In this document: positions 1 through 12,284 of the stretch, one piece after another
How positions within the stretch are numbered: the first letter of the stretch is position 1
Layout: every line of letters starts with the position of its first letter
Assembly: GCA_002221725.1 (NCBI GenBank)
Contig: NJFT01000031.1
Span: 124,001 to 188,000, forward strand
Reading direction: 5' to 3'
DNA from: Scedosporium boydii
Lineage: Eukaryota; Ascomycota; Sordariomycetes; Microascales; Microascaceae
Length of the DNA: 64,000 nucleotides
The notes under the pieces: model-generated
Databases searched by the model: none
What the model saw: only the letters and a program-made list of their open reading frames with translations
What the model was told of the DNA's origin: nothing
Translations under genes and position numbers: made by a program

Positions 1-27
1 TGTTCCGGAGTTTAGGTATTCCTCAAA

Positions 28-43
28 GGCGGCGGCGGCGGCG
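28..43. repeat. GGC trinucleotide run
   Basis: Five consecutive GGC units at the left edge of the window. It could lie in a coding or regulatory part of a gene that continues outside the window; no reading frame can be assigned from what is visible. Confidence 0.7.
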
Positions 44-165
44 TCTTGCTTTTTGGCGGATATCTTTATATGGGAGGCGGACAGGAAAGGTCTAACAGGT
101 GTCTTCGCCGCGCCGGGAAGGATCAGGTGGTGGCTGTGATGGCATCATTCAGTTTTACGTTCACG

Positions 166-595
166 TTAAGAAAGATGAGAAGCATTAAAAAAGCGAACTA
201 AAAATATGATACGGGGCTCGTACCAAGCGAAAGAAGGGTTTGTCGTGTCGATGAGCTTGCCAAACGCGGGCTTGATGCTCTGATAATGTTCACCTAAGTT
301 GGGAGACACATCAGTCATAGATACGCCATTTTTTTAGTGGCCGCAACTTACCTGGCTCGAAGATATCCTTCTCCTCTGCCGAGGTCCAGTCTGCGATGAG
401 AACGGCGATCTGAGGGTCCTCGATTTGAGAAGCGTAAAGGGATTGCCTTGAAATAGGGAAGGTGAGCGAGATGCCCGTCGTGTCGTAGAAGATTTCGTTC
501 CACTCCTTGTCGGGGAGGCTACTCTTTCGGAACGTGCAGAGCTCGAGCAGGCGGCCAGGGCCGTCTTGCTTGGGGTATACGACGGGGAAAGGCAT
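166..595 (-). CDS. Small two-exon protein of unknown function
   Basis: Exons 595..352 and 293..166 join across a 58-base intron with a GTAAGT donor and a TTAG acceptor. The frame continues cleanly to a TAA at 166, giving 123 residues. The first exon encodes a compact alpha/beta-looking segment ('LLELCTFRKSSLPDKEW', 'IAVLIADWTSAEE'). This loosely resembles dimeric alpha-beta-barrel (ABM/stress-responsive) proteins, but I do not recognise the family with confidence. An alternative third exon is possible: a GTATCA donor inside the last exon with a CACAG acceptor near 140 would shorten the tail. The C-terminus is therefore the least certain part. No signal peptide or membrane segment is visible. 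Confidence 0.5.
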
Positions 596-1718
596 GTTTG
601 CAGTGGAGGCTGCCGCACAGAAGCAATGTCAACGGGCGAGATTTGCGAGGGGCGGCAGACAGGAAATCTAAGCCGGGCTAGTGATACCCTATAGTAGTCG
701 CGTGGACGATTGCGCTGGGAGCGACTTTGTTTTGTACGCTGCGGAGTACCTCATGTCCGCGTCCTCTGGATGATGCATTTTGAAGAGACGGCCGCAAGGA
801 CTCCGGCACTCCGGTAACCCTACCCACTTGGGCCCTTGAAGTCCCATCGGAGTCTCCTACATAGTCCATCAGCTCGTATCCAGTGTCTTTTTTGCGCTAC
901 GAGGCAGTTCCGCTCAACATCTCTTGCACGCCACCTCTAACGCTGCGACAGGAAGCTATCGTGGATATTCTATGGCTGTCCCATTTCCGAGCTCTCCCCA
1001 CACTATAGGGGGCGCTAGTTTGGTATATGCACCGGACGAAGAGCTCGAGCACCGAATTTAGTTCCAACATGCCCCATTACATTCCGTCGCAGTATCGGAT
1101 CCATCGGAGTATCGGATCAACGTGCGCAAAATAGGACTCCACCCCCGTTGTTCATTTTTTTCCCCTACCCCTTTAGGCAGGTATGCACCCCCGCGGCTAT
1201 TAGGTACCGGCCCTCTGACGAAGTGGTTTTTGTGGGGGGGGGGGAATGCACGCCCACGAAACAGAGGCGCCGCATTGGGATTTGCGCAGGTGACGGCGTG
1301 TCTGACACTTTGATTTGTACTTGACTCCCAGCCTGTTGGTGCGCATCGGCATTAGCAGTCGAGATGAGAGATAGATTATGCGTACTTTTTCGAGTATTTG
1401 CGGTTCATGTGCTTGTTAGGCCTCAGTGATCTGGTTGGCGTCATCGTGTTTTCGTCTTAGCCCTTTGGTAGTGGTTATGCAAGGTGATGTACATCCGGAA
1501 AACGAAAGAGCAGGCTCGACATAACTTGTACTATAAAAGTGACTTCAGAGTAAAGCAGTGTATCCACCCAGAGTCGCGTGTACTATGAACCAGCCCGACT
1601 CCATGGAGTTCTTATGATATAGTGACCGCAATTACTCAAGCCTACAAAAACGAATCGAATACAGTCCCCACAAGCGTGCAAATTGGTATTAAGAGTCAAA
1701 CATTGGCTAGTGGGCGGC
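596..1718. other. Intergenic stretch, no gene seen
   Basis: Only short, compositionally random frames on both strands. There is a run of ten G at about 1234-1243. The right end carries the 3' flank of the sugar porter. Confidence 0.6.
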
Positions 1719-3791
1719 CTAAGCAACCGTCTCGACAGCCTGGATGGAGCCATCGCGCTTCTCGTTCTCACTGCTAGCAACCTCTCCAGCTTCCTGGCGG
1801 CGGCGGAGAGCCTCGCGCTTGAAGTGACGGGGTGGGACGTTTTCACCAAAGAGGTGGTCCATCTAGAAAATATAATATTAGCATAAATATTCTTTCTCTT
1901 CCTATTCTCAAGTAGAAAGAACCTCATTCCAGACTCACATCTTCGTAGGTAAGACCCATGGTCTCGGGAATGAGGAACCAGAAGGCGATGCACAATGGGA
2001 CACCCAGTCCGAAGAACACGAAGCCGACTTTGGCGCCGAGGTTTCCAGCGTCCGGGTTAATCATATAAGGGGAGATGAAGCCGATGAGCCAGCCGACAGC
2101 AGCCTGCGTAAGACCGAGTGCGGAGATAGTGGTGGGCCGCAGAGGCGGCGAAGCGACCTCGGAGCCAATGGCGAAACCAACGGCACCAATGGAGACTTGG
2201 TAGAATATGGCCCAGAGGAAGATGCAGACAAGGGTGACCCAGAGTGAGGGGGCGTTGTTGATGACACCCATGATGCCCATGATCTAGCCTTTCGTGTTAG
2301 GGTGAATACTTTTCTATTTTCTTTGTTTTCTTCATGAGATATGTGCTTACCAGTTCAATGACGGTTAGGGCAACGATACCTATGAGTAGTAGGGGTCGGC
2401 GACCGGCAGTCTCGATGAGTGGGAAAGCCGAGACGTTACTGGCAAGCATGCAGCAGTAGAGAGCAACGGAGACCTTGAAGTATTCCTTAATACCGAGCAA
2501 GGACAGGAAATAGGTGATGTATCCGAGCACGAAAGCGGCACCGATTAGCTGCTGGGCGGCAGCTGGCAGAATGGCGATAATGGTACGTTTCTGGCATCCT
2601 ATGGTCAGCAAACTTTTCCTTAGTGTCATCATTGGACATGTCAAAACTCTACCAAGTTGGTTCCTTTGAACATTTGGATAACCGGAGGGCCATCGACAGA
2701 GGCCAGCCTCCCCATCTCCTCGCTCACGGCGATGACGTCGCGAATACGCACGATCTCGGCGTCGATGAGGGCGTTTTCTTTCTTTCCGTGGATACGTCCC
2801 AGACTCTTCCGTGCCTGCTCCTCACGGTTGTGCTGGAGATGCCAGTACGGAGACTCGGGGAAGAAAGGATACCCGAGGAGGATGGCGGCGACAAAGGCGA
2901 ACTGGAGGACAATGAGGGTCTGGTAGGACCACTTGCCCTCGATGTTATCGGTTCCGTAGGCGACGAGCCTAATGGGCGTGGCAAAGTTTAGTTTATAACC
3001 TGATGGGGCATGTGGAGGGAGGAATATCTTACGCGAGAACAAATTGACCGAGGACGATGGAGCCGTTCATAAGGCAGAGGAAGAAGCCACGGAGCTCAGG
3101 ACGGGCGTTTTCACCGATCCAGACAGGGGAAATGATGAAGACCATACCAAATCCAAGAGCTAGAGAGCTCAATTGATTAGAATTCCCTCCTTTCCTTTTC
3201 CAGTTATCGGTCGACACAGGATTGGACTTACAATTAACCAGACGGCCGGCGAGGAACTCCTTCCAGTTGTTGCTTCCGACTTGCACTCCAATGCCCGCGG
3301 CTGTCAAGATGGAGCCAATCAAGATGACCCACTTGCGGCCGATTCCATCCATGAGTTGACCGGCTACGAGAATTCCAACGGCATCACCTGCGGTGACGAC
3401 ACCGGACCATGCGGCTTGGACCTGGATATCTGGCTATTAGCATTGGATAGGGGTTGGGGCCGTGAGATTGTATAAGGCCTACATTGGCGGGAATCAAGTA
3501 ACCGGAGGGCTGAGAAGGCCAAGGGATACCCATCTTCCGCTGGAAGGCAGGGAAGGCCGTGGCTGTTCCCGCAATACCGAAGTCAAAGCCTGGCAAAGGT
3601 GTTGTGGTTAATGTCCATGTCTAAATGCCACAGCTCTTGCTCTTCTGCTGTCCCGTTTAAAACTTACCCAACATCATTGAGCCGATGGAAGTGTAAAGAG
3701 CCCATAGGAAGAACCTTCTCTGAAACTTGAGGATCTTCCATCTGTCCTCAGAACGGACCTGGGTCCAGTCGACTGTGTTGCTCGAGCCCAT
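1719..3791 (-). CDS. MFS sugar:proton symporter, alpha-glucoside permease type
   Basis: Eight exons: 3791..3668, 3589..3483, 3421..3232, 3159..3033, 2968..2653, 2590..2351, 2283..1939 and 1862..1719. They join in frame to 530 residues. All seven introns have GT-AG borders. Sugar-porter signatures are visible: 'GQLMDGIGRK' after TM2, 'RPELRGFF' between TM4 and TM5, 'PESPYW' near residue 221 before the central loop, 'ETAGRRP' near 350, and 'PETMGLTYED' at the end of TM12. The R-x-E-x-RG form and 'FFPESPYW' are typical of fungal maltose/alpha-glucoside permeases rather than hexose carriers. Expected location is the plasma membrane, importing a di- or oligosaccharide with protons. A Zn2Cys6 regulator gene lies 1.5 kb away in the opposite direction, and a beta-mannosidase about 8.5 kb further on. 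The actual substrate is not determined by the sequence. Confidence 0.88.
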
Positions 3792-5331
3792 GATGAAATG
3801 TATCTACCTGGTATGAGACAGACAGAAATGACTGAAAATAGTCCAGAAAAACTACGGGGACAAATGGATAACGGCGACTGTAGAATAGTTTTCTGCGATC
3901 AGGCCTTAGATGCTGAGGTTCAGCATCTAATGGAAACCTTTCAGATTTCTTGAATCGACCCTTATTTACGATGCGGCGTTCTTATAGACGAATACGAGTA
4001 GAAGGTCAGAGGATCCCCGCGATCAAATTACACCCGATGGGATTAAGATTGTTTTACGCCAGGACAAATCAGGAAACCGACCCTTAGCTAGCTGTCAAGC
4101 ATATATAGGAGCAGTAATTAGACTCGAAGTACACCTCGACCTTCGCCTTAGCGGTCAAGGTTTTAACACTAGTCTTAGTATACCGGGATGGTTTGGATGC
4201 ATGTGCGCTTGGGTTGCAACCTCTTGAGTAAAAATCAAATCTGGGGAGCATGGAGTTCACCCAGCTGGCAAGCATAAGCCTTGAACAAATGCGGGGAACA
4301 GAGATCCTGGAAAGGAGTGGCTATTATTATTGGAGACGGCGTGCGCTTGGGATCCACGCCTCTAGTGCCACAGTCCCAAGTCAGGATGGCATCGCGATTC
4401 TGGAAAAGGCGGCCCCCTTTCGGCAGAGTCGTCGCAATGTTAGGGCCGTGAGGACTCAGGAGCGATGAGGAGCGGGGTGTGGGAATGGAGGGTGGGTGGT
4501 GAACTTTTCGGAACCATGATGGCGGAATCTGGGGAAAGAGTGGAGGTTGTGGGGGAATAGTGTAATTGGAAAGAGGAACAGGAGAATATGTGGGCAATGC
4601 ATTAAAAAAGGCGTGCCTCAGTTTAGTAGATCAGTTGCGTATCTTTTCCAATTCAAGCTCGAACAGAATAGCGAGACCTACGGCAGATGCACGTTTGCTA
4701 TAGCCTACGGTTCCCCTTCACCACCCACTAGTTGAACTCTGCTTGCCAATCCCAAACGGGCGACTGGATCTTCGCATCTCATGCTGTGCTCTCGCTTGCG
4801 CTTCTCCACCCGCCTGAGGATTAGTGCCGAGATAGCGTCACCCTGAACTAAACCTCTCCAGGGGTCTTAAACGTTAGTGCGAGAGATCATTGCCACCACC
4901 TAACATATCCTAGATAAAGTTTTGAACAGGTATATCTTATAACAATTTATATTTGAAAATACTAACGTAGTACTTTTCACGAGATATGTCAGGTGGTACA
5001 ATCTGATCTCCTACGCTAACGTTTAAGATCCCCTGTAGAGGATTACGTCGTAGCTACCCCGGATTGTATCCATACACACCTCTTGGGGCGACCCGATACT
5101 CCGATAAATAGGAGACACTCCTCCGCAGTCTCTTCTTGCTTCTCGTTCGCCAACAGTTCTGGGCTGTCACCTTATTTTTGTTCTTCTTTTGTGACCTTTT
5201 GATTTCTTGGCCGGTTTTAATTTACCATCCGACAGGCCCACTTATCCCCACCGTCCGATAGCGCAAAAGTGGACCTCTACCGACCACCGCTCTTTGTGCA
5301 CAATCACGCTCGCTGGGCCGTTCAGTCGGCT
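3792..5331. other. Divergent intergenic region between sugar porter and regulator
   Basis: About 1.5 kb separate two divergently transcribed starts, so it holds both promoters. I see no further gene; the frames at 4084-4735 lack codon structure and recognisable motifs. Long polypyrimidine tracts occur at about 5145-5210, just upstream of the regulator start, as is common in fungal promoters. Confidence 0.5.
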
Positions 5332-7440
5332 ATGTTCTCACCGAAGACTCAGTACGCCATACCATCGCCCATAAATGTTGGGCTAGCGGGAGGTTCGCCA
5401 CTCCTGAAGCGGAGTCGATCAGGCGCACCCAAGACAGCCTACCCGAAGAAGCGCGTCAACGTGGCGTGTGAGGTGTGTCGGTCGAGGAAGACGAGGTGCG
5501 ATGCTGCGAGGCCGTCGTGCTCGTTCTGTGCCGACAGTGGCGCGGAGTGTGTCTACCGGCGACCCGAGCAGAACGTTAGGTATGTGCGCCCATGTGTGTG
5601 GAGCGAGAGCAACAGCTCTCGAACGGTCTTCCTTCACCCCCAAACCATCCTTTCTGAACTTTTGGGTCCGGGGATATGCTACCCTCGCCCCACCCCCGCC
5701 CAAGCTGCTTGGGTCTAGTCAACCGTTCTAGTCTCCTGCGTGCTAACCTTGATTCTAACATATCGGACTAGACCCGATGAGCTGCCCGACGCACGACCAA
5801 GCGTAACAAACCATCAGCCCCAGGAATTAGATGGACTCGATGTCGTTTCTCGCCTAGAACGGATCGAGAGCATCCTCAGACATGTCACGTCGCCGCGTGA
5901 CCACATCTCCTTCGCCACCGGGCCCCTGGGCATTCTCCACGACGAAGGTCAGCACCCGATCCCGTCACCTCGGAGCCTGGACGAGTCGCTCGCTCTCGCC
6001 CGGCCGGCTCACGCACCAAATTTTACTATTGGATTCGACCTATCCGGACTATCTCGCCTTTCGAACCAGGAGAGCCCCGAGGAGCTGCTGCCACTCCGCA
6101 ACGACAACTTTGAGCGGCTCCTCGATTTGCAACTCTGCCGCGACGGGGACCTCTTTCGCGGGGGCTTCGTAGAGCTAGAGTCGCTTGACCTGGGACGTCG
6201 GCGGTGCTGGCAGCTCCTGCAATTCTTCTTGAAAGATGTGTTACCGTGGTGCCCCATCATCGACCAGGCCGATTGCTCGGACATCGTGTCGCGGACAGTT
6301 GAGTCAGGCTTCGACGCGCAGTCCCTTGACACTTGTCTAGCACTATTTATCCTTGCCGTCGGGTCGTTTGCGCAAGACGGCCTGCACCTCGAGGACGACC
6401 CGTCGATGTTTCCGGGGATAGGGTACTTCCGCGCCGCCTGCCAGATCGTCGACGCTGACAGGTTGAACACCAACACTATTCGTCATGTGCAGTGTCAGAT
6501 CCTTATGTCATTCTACCTATTGTACTGTCTACGCCCGTTGCTGGCCTACGAGGCCATCCAGAAGGCGTCGATGAAGGTCATCGTCCTGCTCCAGCTGCAC
6601 AGCCGCCTACAAGAAGACCCCATCTACCGCCAGCAGTGCCTCCGCGCCTACTGGACCTGCTACCTCATTGAGCACGAGCTGCAGATCTACATCCCCTGGA
6701 GCTCGCAGATCCTCCAGGGCTTCAATGAGGACATGCCGCTGCCGCTCAGCGACTACGATGAGCCCGGCATCTACTGGTTCCTCGCCGAGATCACGTTCCG
6801 CCGCATCTTTTCGCGCCCCCGCGGCGGCCTGGGCTGGAACCAGATGTTCGTCATCTGCGAGCCTGTCGTCGCGCGCGAGATCTCCCAACAGCTGTTGTTC
6901 TGGCACGCCGGTCTCCCCCACCCCATCAAGTTCCATCTTGATGAGCGGCCGCACATGCGCCCACTTCTCGATCCCCACAAGGTGTTCTTGCGGGCCCAGT
7001 ACTACGCCATCCAGGCCACAATTTTCTGGCCCTACGTGATCCGTCTGCTCACGTCACCGCCTCCCTACGATATGCCGATTCCCACCCCGCCTGCTGCAGC
7101 CGCGGCCGGCGGCCCAGAGGAGGAAGAGGCCTACCGCATTGAGGGCCTCGCGCGCAAATCGCTTAGGTTCGCTGTCCTACACCAGTACGCCGTCGAGCCG
7201 CTTATGCAGAACCGCCACCTCTTGCTCCTCGCGGACCTCACGGGCGTGGGGTCCATCTCGATGCTGCTGCTCTGTGCGTATGGCGTCGACAAGTTGCGGA
7301 GCATTCAGCCCGAGGCCATGCGCGAGGCCATCCTCATCGGGTACAAGTGCCTCAGGGTGTGGGAGGCGAACCCGGAGCTGAGGGCTAGGGTGGAGAAGAT
7401 GGAGAGGTTGATGAGGGCAAAAGGTATCGGGTTACGGTAG
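5332..7440 (+). CDS. Zn2Cys6 transcription factor with fungal middle-homology domain
   Basis: Exons 5332..5579 and 5772..7440 give 638 residues; the intron has GTATGT and ACTAG borders. The frame is open a little upstream of 5332, but this is its first ATG. The Gal4-type binuclear cluster is complete: C46-x2-C49-x6-C56-x6-C63-x2-C66-x6-C73, preceded by a basic 'PKKRVNVAC' stretch. Residues from about 170 on match the Fungal_trans pattern ('LPWCPIIDQADC', 'LALFILAVGSFAQDG', 'ILMSFYLLYCLRP', 'QCLRAYWTCYLIEHELQIY'). It is a nuclear DNA-binding regulator. Its targets may be the flanking sugar porter, dehydrogenase and beta-mannosidase genes, but that is inference from position only. Confidence 0.9.
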
Positions 7441-7917
7441 TCAGGGGTATTGGGCAGTCTTTGAAGTTGGGTATGTAGGTTTTCTAGAGCATGATGCTTG
7501 GGGAGTTAGGCCGGGATCATGTGGGAGTTTATCGGACAAGGTAAGGTCAAGTATGGAAACTAGGTTGACTTGAGTCTGTAGTCAATTCAAGGGAGAATAG
7601 GCTGCCTCACATCGCAGACCGAGGGTCGTCCTCATTCTAACCTAAATTATTCTTTTTTAAAACACAGGTGTAACGAAAAGTTAAAACGAAGGACACACTC
7701 GCGGCACAGAGTCCCTTGTTGACTAAATATCTAGTCCACTACAAAGTTTGAAGACTCTCGATACACGGGATAATTAAACCTGGAATTGGAACGAAGGAAG
7801 AATCACGTATTGGTAAAAACACAATATCCCTATTATCACATAACATCCTACAGCCACCTAACCACGCACGTACAGTGGACAAAAATTATCAATCTGCAAA
7901 CATAAGCCTACCCAAAG
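7441..7917. other. Convergent intergenic region
   Basis: This is the 3' flank shared by two convergent genes (regulator on +, dioxygenase on -). It is AT-rich, with no open frame of interest. It should hold both polyadenylation regions. Confidence 0.5.
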
Positions 7918-9049
7918 CTAATCCTCGTCCGCCTTGAACACGAAGCCCATGGAGACGTCCTTGGGTAGCATAGTGAGGTAACCCTTGTTGTCGCTGCTGA
8001 AGTTGGGGTTGAACTTGATGGTCTTGTGATCCACGTCGGCGGGGACGAAATGCGCCCAGTACTGCACAGGACTTACTTCACGGTTAGCCCACGAGTCGAC
8101 AAGGCTGCTCGTGGCCTCGGGTAAGACGACCTTTGCCGGGCACTGGTACCACGAGGGGGTATGGACGAAGGCGAGCATGATGCGCGGGTCGGGGGTGGGG
8201 TTGGCGAGGCCGGCGTGCCAGAGGCGCAGGTCGCGCAGGACGACGGAGCCCTTCTTGACGGTGGGTTGGATGGGAGGAGCGTAGGCGCGACGCTGTTCAA
8301 GGAGCTCGTCGCGGATGCCAAACTCGGACTCGAGGGTGTTGTCGTAGACACTGTGTCGGCCGTCGCCGTTGTCGGCGTCCGGGTCCACAGGATGGCCGTT
8401 GCGGTGGTCGTGGAAGCTCGTGTCGCGATGTGATCCGAGCCAGAGCTCCGTGGACCCGTTGGCGGGCGACACGTCGATGAGGTAGTAATTGGTGACGATG
8501 GCGAAAGGGAACTGGGCGTGGTTGAAGGTGAGGTCGGCATGCACGCGTTGGCGCGCGCCGTTGAAGCCGCCTAGAGCCGTGTTGCCGTTGACGTAGTTGA
8601 CGCGGGGTTTGGGCCCCAGCATGAAGGAAAGGACGGTGGCGGCAGGCTGGTTGGCCCATATATCGGTATACATGAGGTCAGGGGTTAGAGGGGGCCCTTG
8701 GGACATGTTGCCGGTGGGAGCGCCGTCGGGGGAATTCTAGGAGTCAGTTAACGCCCGGTCCCGGTGAACACTGCCACCTACAGAAGAGGAGAAGAAGCAT
8801 GCTTACATCGTTGAAATGAGTGGTGGGCAACTTGGCCATGGCCTCGGCCTCGCTGCTGAGGATTCCGTTTAGTTTGTCACAGTGTTCTACGTCCACAGCG
8901 TTCTCGAGAACCACGAGGCCGTCGAGGTGCAAGGCAGCGATAGCCTCGGCGATATGCTCCTCAGTGATAATACCGCTAGTGCGTTCCTTGTCGGAGAGGC
9001 GCACGACATGCGGCTCCTGGAATTGGAGGGCGACTCTGGCGGCGGGCAT
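7918..9049 (-). CDS. Phytanoyl-CoA dioxygenase (PhyH) family Fe(II)/2-oxoglutarate oxygenase
   Basis: Exons 9049..8807 and 8736..7918 encode 353 residues; the 70-base intron is GTAAGC...CTAG with phase 0. The metal-binding facial triad is visible as 'RVHADL' (H147, D149) and 'RLWHAGLANPTPDPR' (H255). R266 of the second motif is placed to bind 2-oxoglutarate. 'GSTELWLGSHRDT' is the usual PhyH strand-turn between them. The family hydroxylates small molecules or lipids; fungal members often act in secondary metabolism, and the substrate here is unknown. No signal peptide or peroxisomal C-terminal tripeptide is seen (the end is 'KADED'). It could belong to the neighbouring catabolic genes or stand alone. 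Confidence 0.85.
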
Positions 9050-9210
9050 CGTGAAAGCAGGAGTATCAGGAGAATGGAATCTGGCAAAATAGGGGACAAG
9101 GTGACAATAAGGGTTTTTTGACGCGTAGTCTTTGGCCGTAGTAAACTTATTGGAGTTTCTGTTGTGAAGGTGATTTTGAAGACTGATTGATAAGGGCCGG
9201 CAACAGACGA

Positions 9211-9218
9211 TATTTATA
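9211..9218 (-). promoter_or_regulatory. TATA-like box upstream of the PhyH gene
   Basis: TATAAATA on the minus strand, about 160 bases upstream of the start codon at 9049. Suggested by sequence and position only. Confidence 0.4.
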
Positions 9219-10120
9219 AACGAGAAGACTTGCGTGGGTACGGAGGACTCAAAATCAGGCCATTACTGGGCACTACGTGAAGCCGGATGAGACCGTAGGA
9301 AACCGGTTCTAGAAAGATCAAGGCACGGGCATTTCTGCTCAATGTACGGGCTGTTCCAACAAAGTAGTTGGGCGCCGGGGTTGGTTGAACATAGAGGCAT
9401 CTTCCGCCGCTTACTTACTTTCTCCACACTACTTACAAGACTCTGTAACATCACGGAGTAAACTAGTCCAAGGACCCGCGTGGACGGTTCTACTGATGGA
9501 CTGAGCTATATGAGGAGGCTATTAGTGTGGAAACTGCCATGCGGATCGATAATCTGGGGCACCATGGAGAAATGGCAAATGTCGACAAAGCTGCCGCCCG
9601 ATGCGACATGTGAGAAGTTCGGTTGCGGGGTGAAGTGGGTGTGTCGACAGGGGGGTGTGCGGGGAGATGTTTAAGGAAGGGTTCCGATCCGAAAGGCCGA
9701 CACTCCGGGGATAGCTTTGACAGCATGCCAAGCCCACCAAGATGAGTGGGTCCGCTTGAGATAATGCAGACGGCCTCAAACATTGAAAATTAAGGGCTGA
9801 ACATGTTAATCTCGGCTCCTTGTAAACTAACGAATGGCAATTCCAAGCTTTCTCGAACATCAGTCTGGTGTTTCACGGCCCTTAACAATCAGCTCCGGGA
9901 TTGGAGTTAGGGGCCGTAGACCTTCATGCAGAAAAGGAAGAGGAAGCAGTTGAACCGATCCTCCGGAAACAGTGCTATGCAGAAGAAGCTAGATAAAGGT
10001 TAGATTTCAAGGATCCGGTTGTTGGGGGAGCTAAGCAAACTCGCAGAGGGTGTCATTCATCGTGCCGAAGGAACTGCTTGTTTGCGGAGAAGCTCATCTC
10101 TGTGCTCTCTTCCCTTATTT
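9219..10120. other. Divergent intergenic region
   Basis: Promoter region between the PhyH gene and the Gfo/Idh/MocA gene. The frames at 9263-9860 have no codon structure or motifs I recognise. Confidence 0.5.
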
Positions 10121-10176
10121 GCTATCTCTATTTCATGGAAAATATCTCGCTATCTCTATTTCATGGAAAATATCTC
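10121..10176. repeat. Perfect 28-bp tandem duplication in a 5' leader
   Basis: Two identical, abutting 28-base units (10121-10148 and 10149-10176), each beginning GCTATCTCTATTTCATGG. They lie 80-136 bases upstream of the dehydrogenase start codon at 10257. Each unit contains an ATG (TTTCATGGAA), so the duplication also doubles a potential upstream start codon. Confidence 0.9.
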
Positions 10177-10256
10177 GCGCTGTGCAAGAGAACATCTGTT
10201 ACAGAGTCAGCGAAGCTGGCGTCTTGAAGTGCATTTGCCAAACCCAGATCTCGACA

Positions 10257-11423
10257 ATGACAATCGGAATTGCTATCCTCGGAGCGGGCATATTCGCCCG
10301 GGAAGGTATGCATGCATCATCGGAAAAAACCTCCGTTCTACTCTTGCTAATCCACCTCAGAGCACCACCCCGCCATCGAAGCCTGCGACCTCTTCTCCCT
10401 CAAGGCCGTCTACTCGCGCTCCCAACAGTCAGCTTCGACGCTCGCCTCTATCGCCAAAGTCAAGGTCGATGTCTACTCGGACGACTCCTCCGCTGACAGG
10501 ACGCTCGACGCGCTTCTCTCCCGCAGTGATATCCATGCAATTACCGTGGCCGTGCCAATCCCAAGCCAGCCCGCCGTGATCAAGAAAGCCATCGCTGCAG
10601 GCAAGCACGTCCTCAGCGAGAAGCCCATCGCCAAGGATCTCGCAGCGGCGAGGGAGCTCATTGAATGGTACAAGGACATCAAAGCGCCGCGGCCTATATG
10701 GGGCGTCGCGGAGAATTTTAGGTTCTTGGAGTCGGTCGCGTATGCGACAGAGCAGATTAGGGCAATCGGGGGCGAGATCGTGACGTTTAGCTTCAACTTA
10801 TACGCTCTCGTCAAGGATGATGACAAGTACTTCAACACGGATTGTACGTCTTTCGAAGGAAGAACTAGACAGATTTCCTTTGAGAAACGATGGCTAATTG
10901 AGAACTAGGGCGCAAGATTCCTGACTACCAAGGCGGGTTCCTCCTTGATGGCGGCGTGCACTTCGTGGCAGGCATCCGGTCCTTCCTCGCTGCCGCAGGC
11001 CAGGAGGTCAAGCAGCTCTCTGCGCGGACGTCGCTGATCCAAGAGAAGCTCCCACCAGTCGACACCGTCCACGGTCTGCTGACGACAGGCAGCGGCCGCA
11101 GCGGCACGTTCTGCGTTTCGTTTGGCACCGAGTTTAAATCCGACTTCTGCATCGAGCTGGTCACCACTAAGGGCGCTGTCCGGCTCACGCCTGTCGAAGT
11201 AACCACTACGAAGCAAGGGACTGACGGTGAGAAGGCTGAAGAGAAGAAGACCTTCGAGTTTAGTGTCGGGGTCAAGCCGGAGATTGTAGCGTTTGCCAAC
11301 AGTATTCAGAAAGGCGAGGTCGACCCAAGACAGACGGCGGAGCAGGGCTACAAGGACTTGGAGATTCTACAGGGGCTCTTGGAATCGGGCGAAGCTTCTG
11401 GTGCCGTTAAGACGTTTAATTAG
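10257..11423 (+). CDS. Gfo/Idh/MocA-family NAD(P)-dependent oxidoreductase
   Basis: Exons 10257..10305, 10361..10843 and 10909..11423 encode 348 residues. The first exon supplies the Rossmann start 'IGIAILGAGIFARE', with the glycine pattern for dinucleotide binding. 'ITVAVPIPSQPAVIKKA' and 'HVLSEKPIAKD' (the conserved EKP) follow, with 'GGFLLDGGVHFV' carrying the expected D-x3-H pair of the C-terminal domain. Family members oxidise or reduce sugars, inositols or pyrroline/dihydrodiol substrates in the cytosol. The substrate cannot be read from the sequence. It lies 860 bases upstream of the beta-mannosidase gene in the same orientation. A 28-bp tandem duplication occupies its leader. The start is fixed by the Rossmann motif, which leaves no room for a later ATG. 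Confidence 0.88.
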
Positions 11424-12284
11424 ATCAGTCTCGTATACTTAGACGAGAAGAGATGGCTATGTCCGTGGATAGAATGGAATCTTGATGAATATACTACTTA
11501 CAGTTTGTTTCCCGTACCTCGAAGGTTGTAAATGATGGTTGCAACGCATTTAGAGAATGAGGGAAGGAAAGAATGCTCGGGCCAGACTCTCCTCCCTTCT
11601 ATTGCTTCCAGAACCCTGCATCGGATTTGATACCCCGCAATCTCCCGTTCTTGCCTTCCGCCCTTCACCGGGACGACAGCTTCTGCGAGATTCCGGGATT
11701 CGCATATACTCAAACAGCAAGCACCCGACACTCCGATCCCCACCCCCCGAGTGTGTATGCGTTGCCGAACTAGTGTAATGCAGTGCCCGGACCCTTTCTA
11801 GTCGCCAAAGTCATGTCTCCACCCACGATCCCCCGCCTCTCCAATCCTTGAGCTAAATTCGGCGCCAAGCTCCGCGGCCATATCCCCGCGGGGTCAAGTT
11901 CGAGCTCGGGCTTGGATTGAGGGGCGTCGGACCCTATTTTCTCGGCCGGACGAATTCCAAATGTTATCTCCGAGTTGCCGGGCTGATTACAACGCTATAC
12001 GTAGTCTTCTTGGTTGTGACTCGGGTTCTCTACCTGCCAGACGCCGGGCCTCCATCCCGACGCTGCTACGACGAACAGGGAGAACCCTAGCGTAATCACC
12101 ACCTATTCTGTATTTTAGAGGGCCCCTCCATGCTCACGTTGTGTCTGCCGCAACACGGCAGCTCTAAAATCTCCTCCTCCCCGTTCACTCATCTTGTTGT
12201 CTTTCGTCTTCTCCTTCACTACTGTCACTACCCTCTCGCATTCCCTCATCTTTCACCCCGGCTGCATGACGAAATAAGGAAGCC
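11424..12284. other. Intergenic region before beta-mannosidase
   Basis: No gene seen. CT-rich stretches at about 12165-12260 lead into the beta-mannosidase start and look like its promoter and leader. Confidence 0.5.

Noticed and set aside
1230..1245. Poly-G tract as a regulatory element
   Set aside because: A simple homopolymer run with no neighbouring gene feature.
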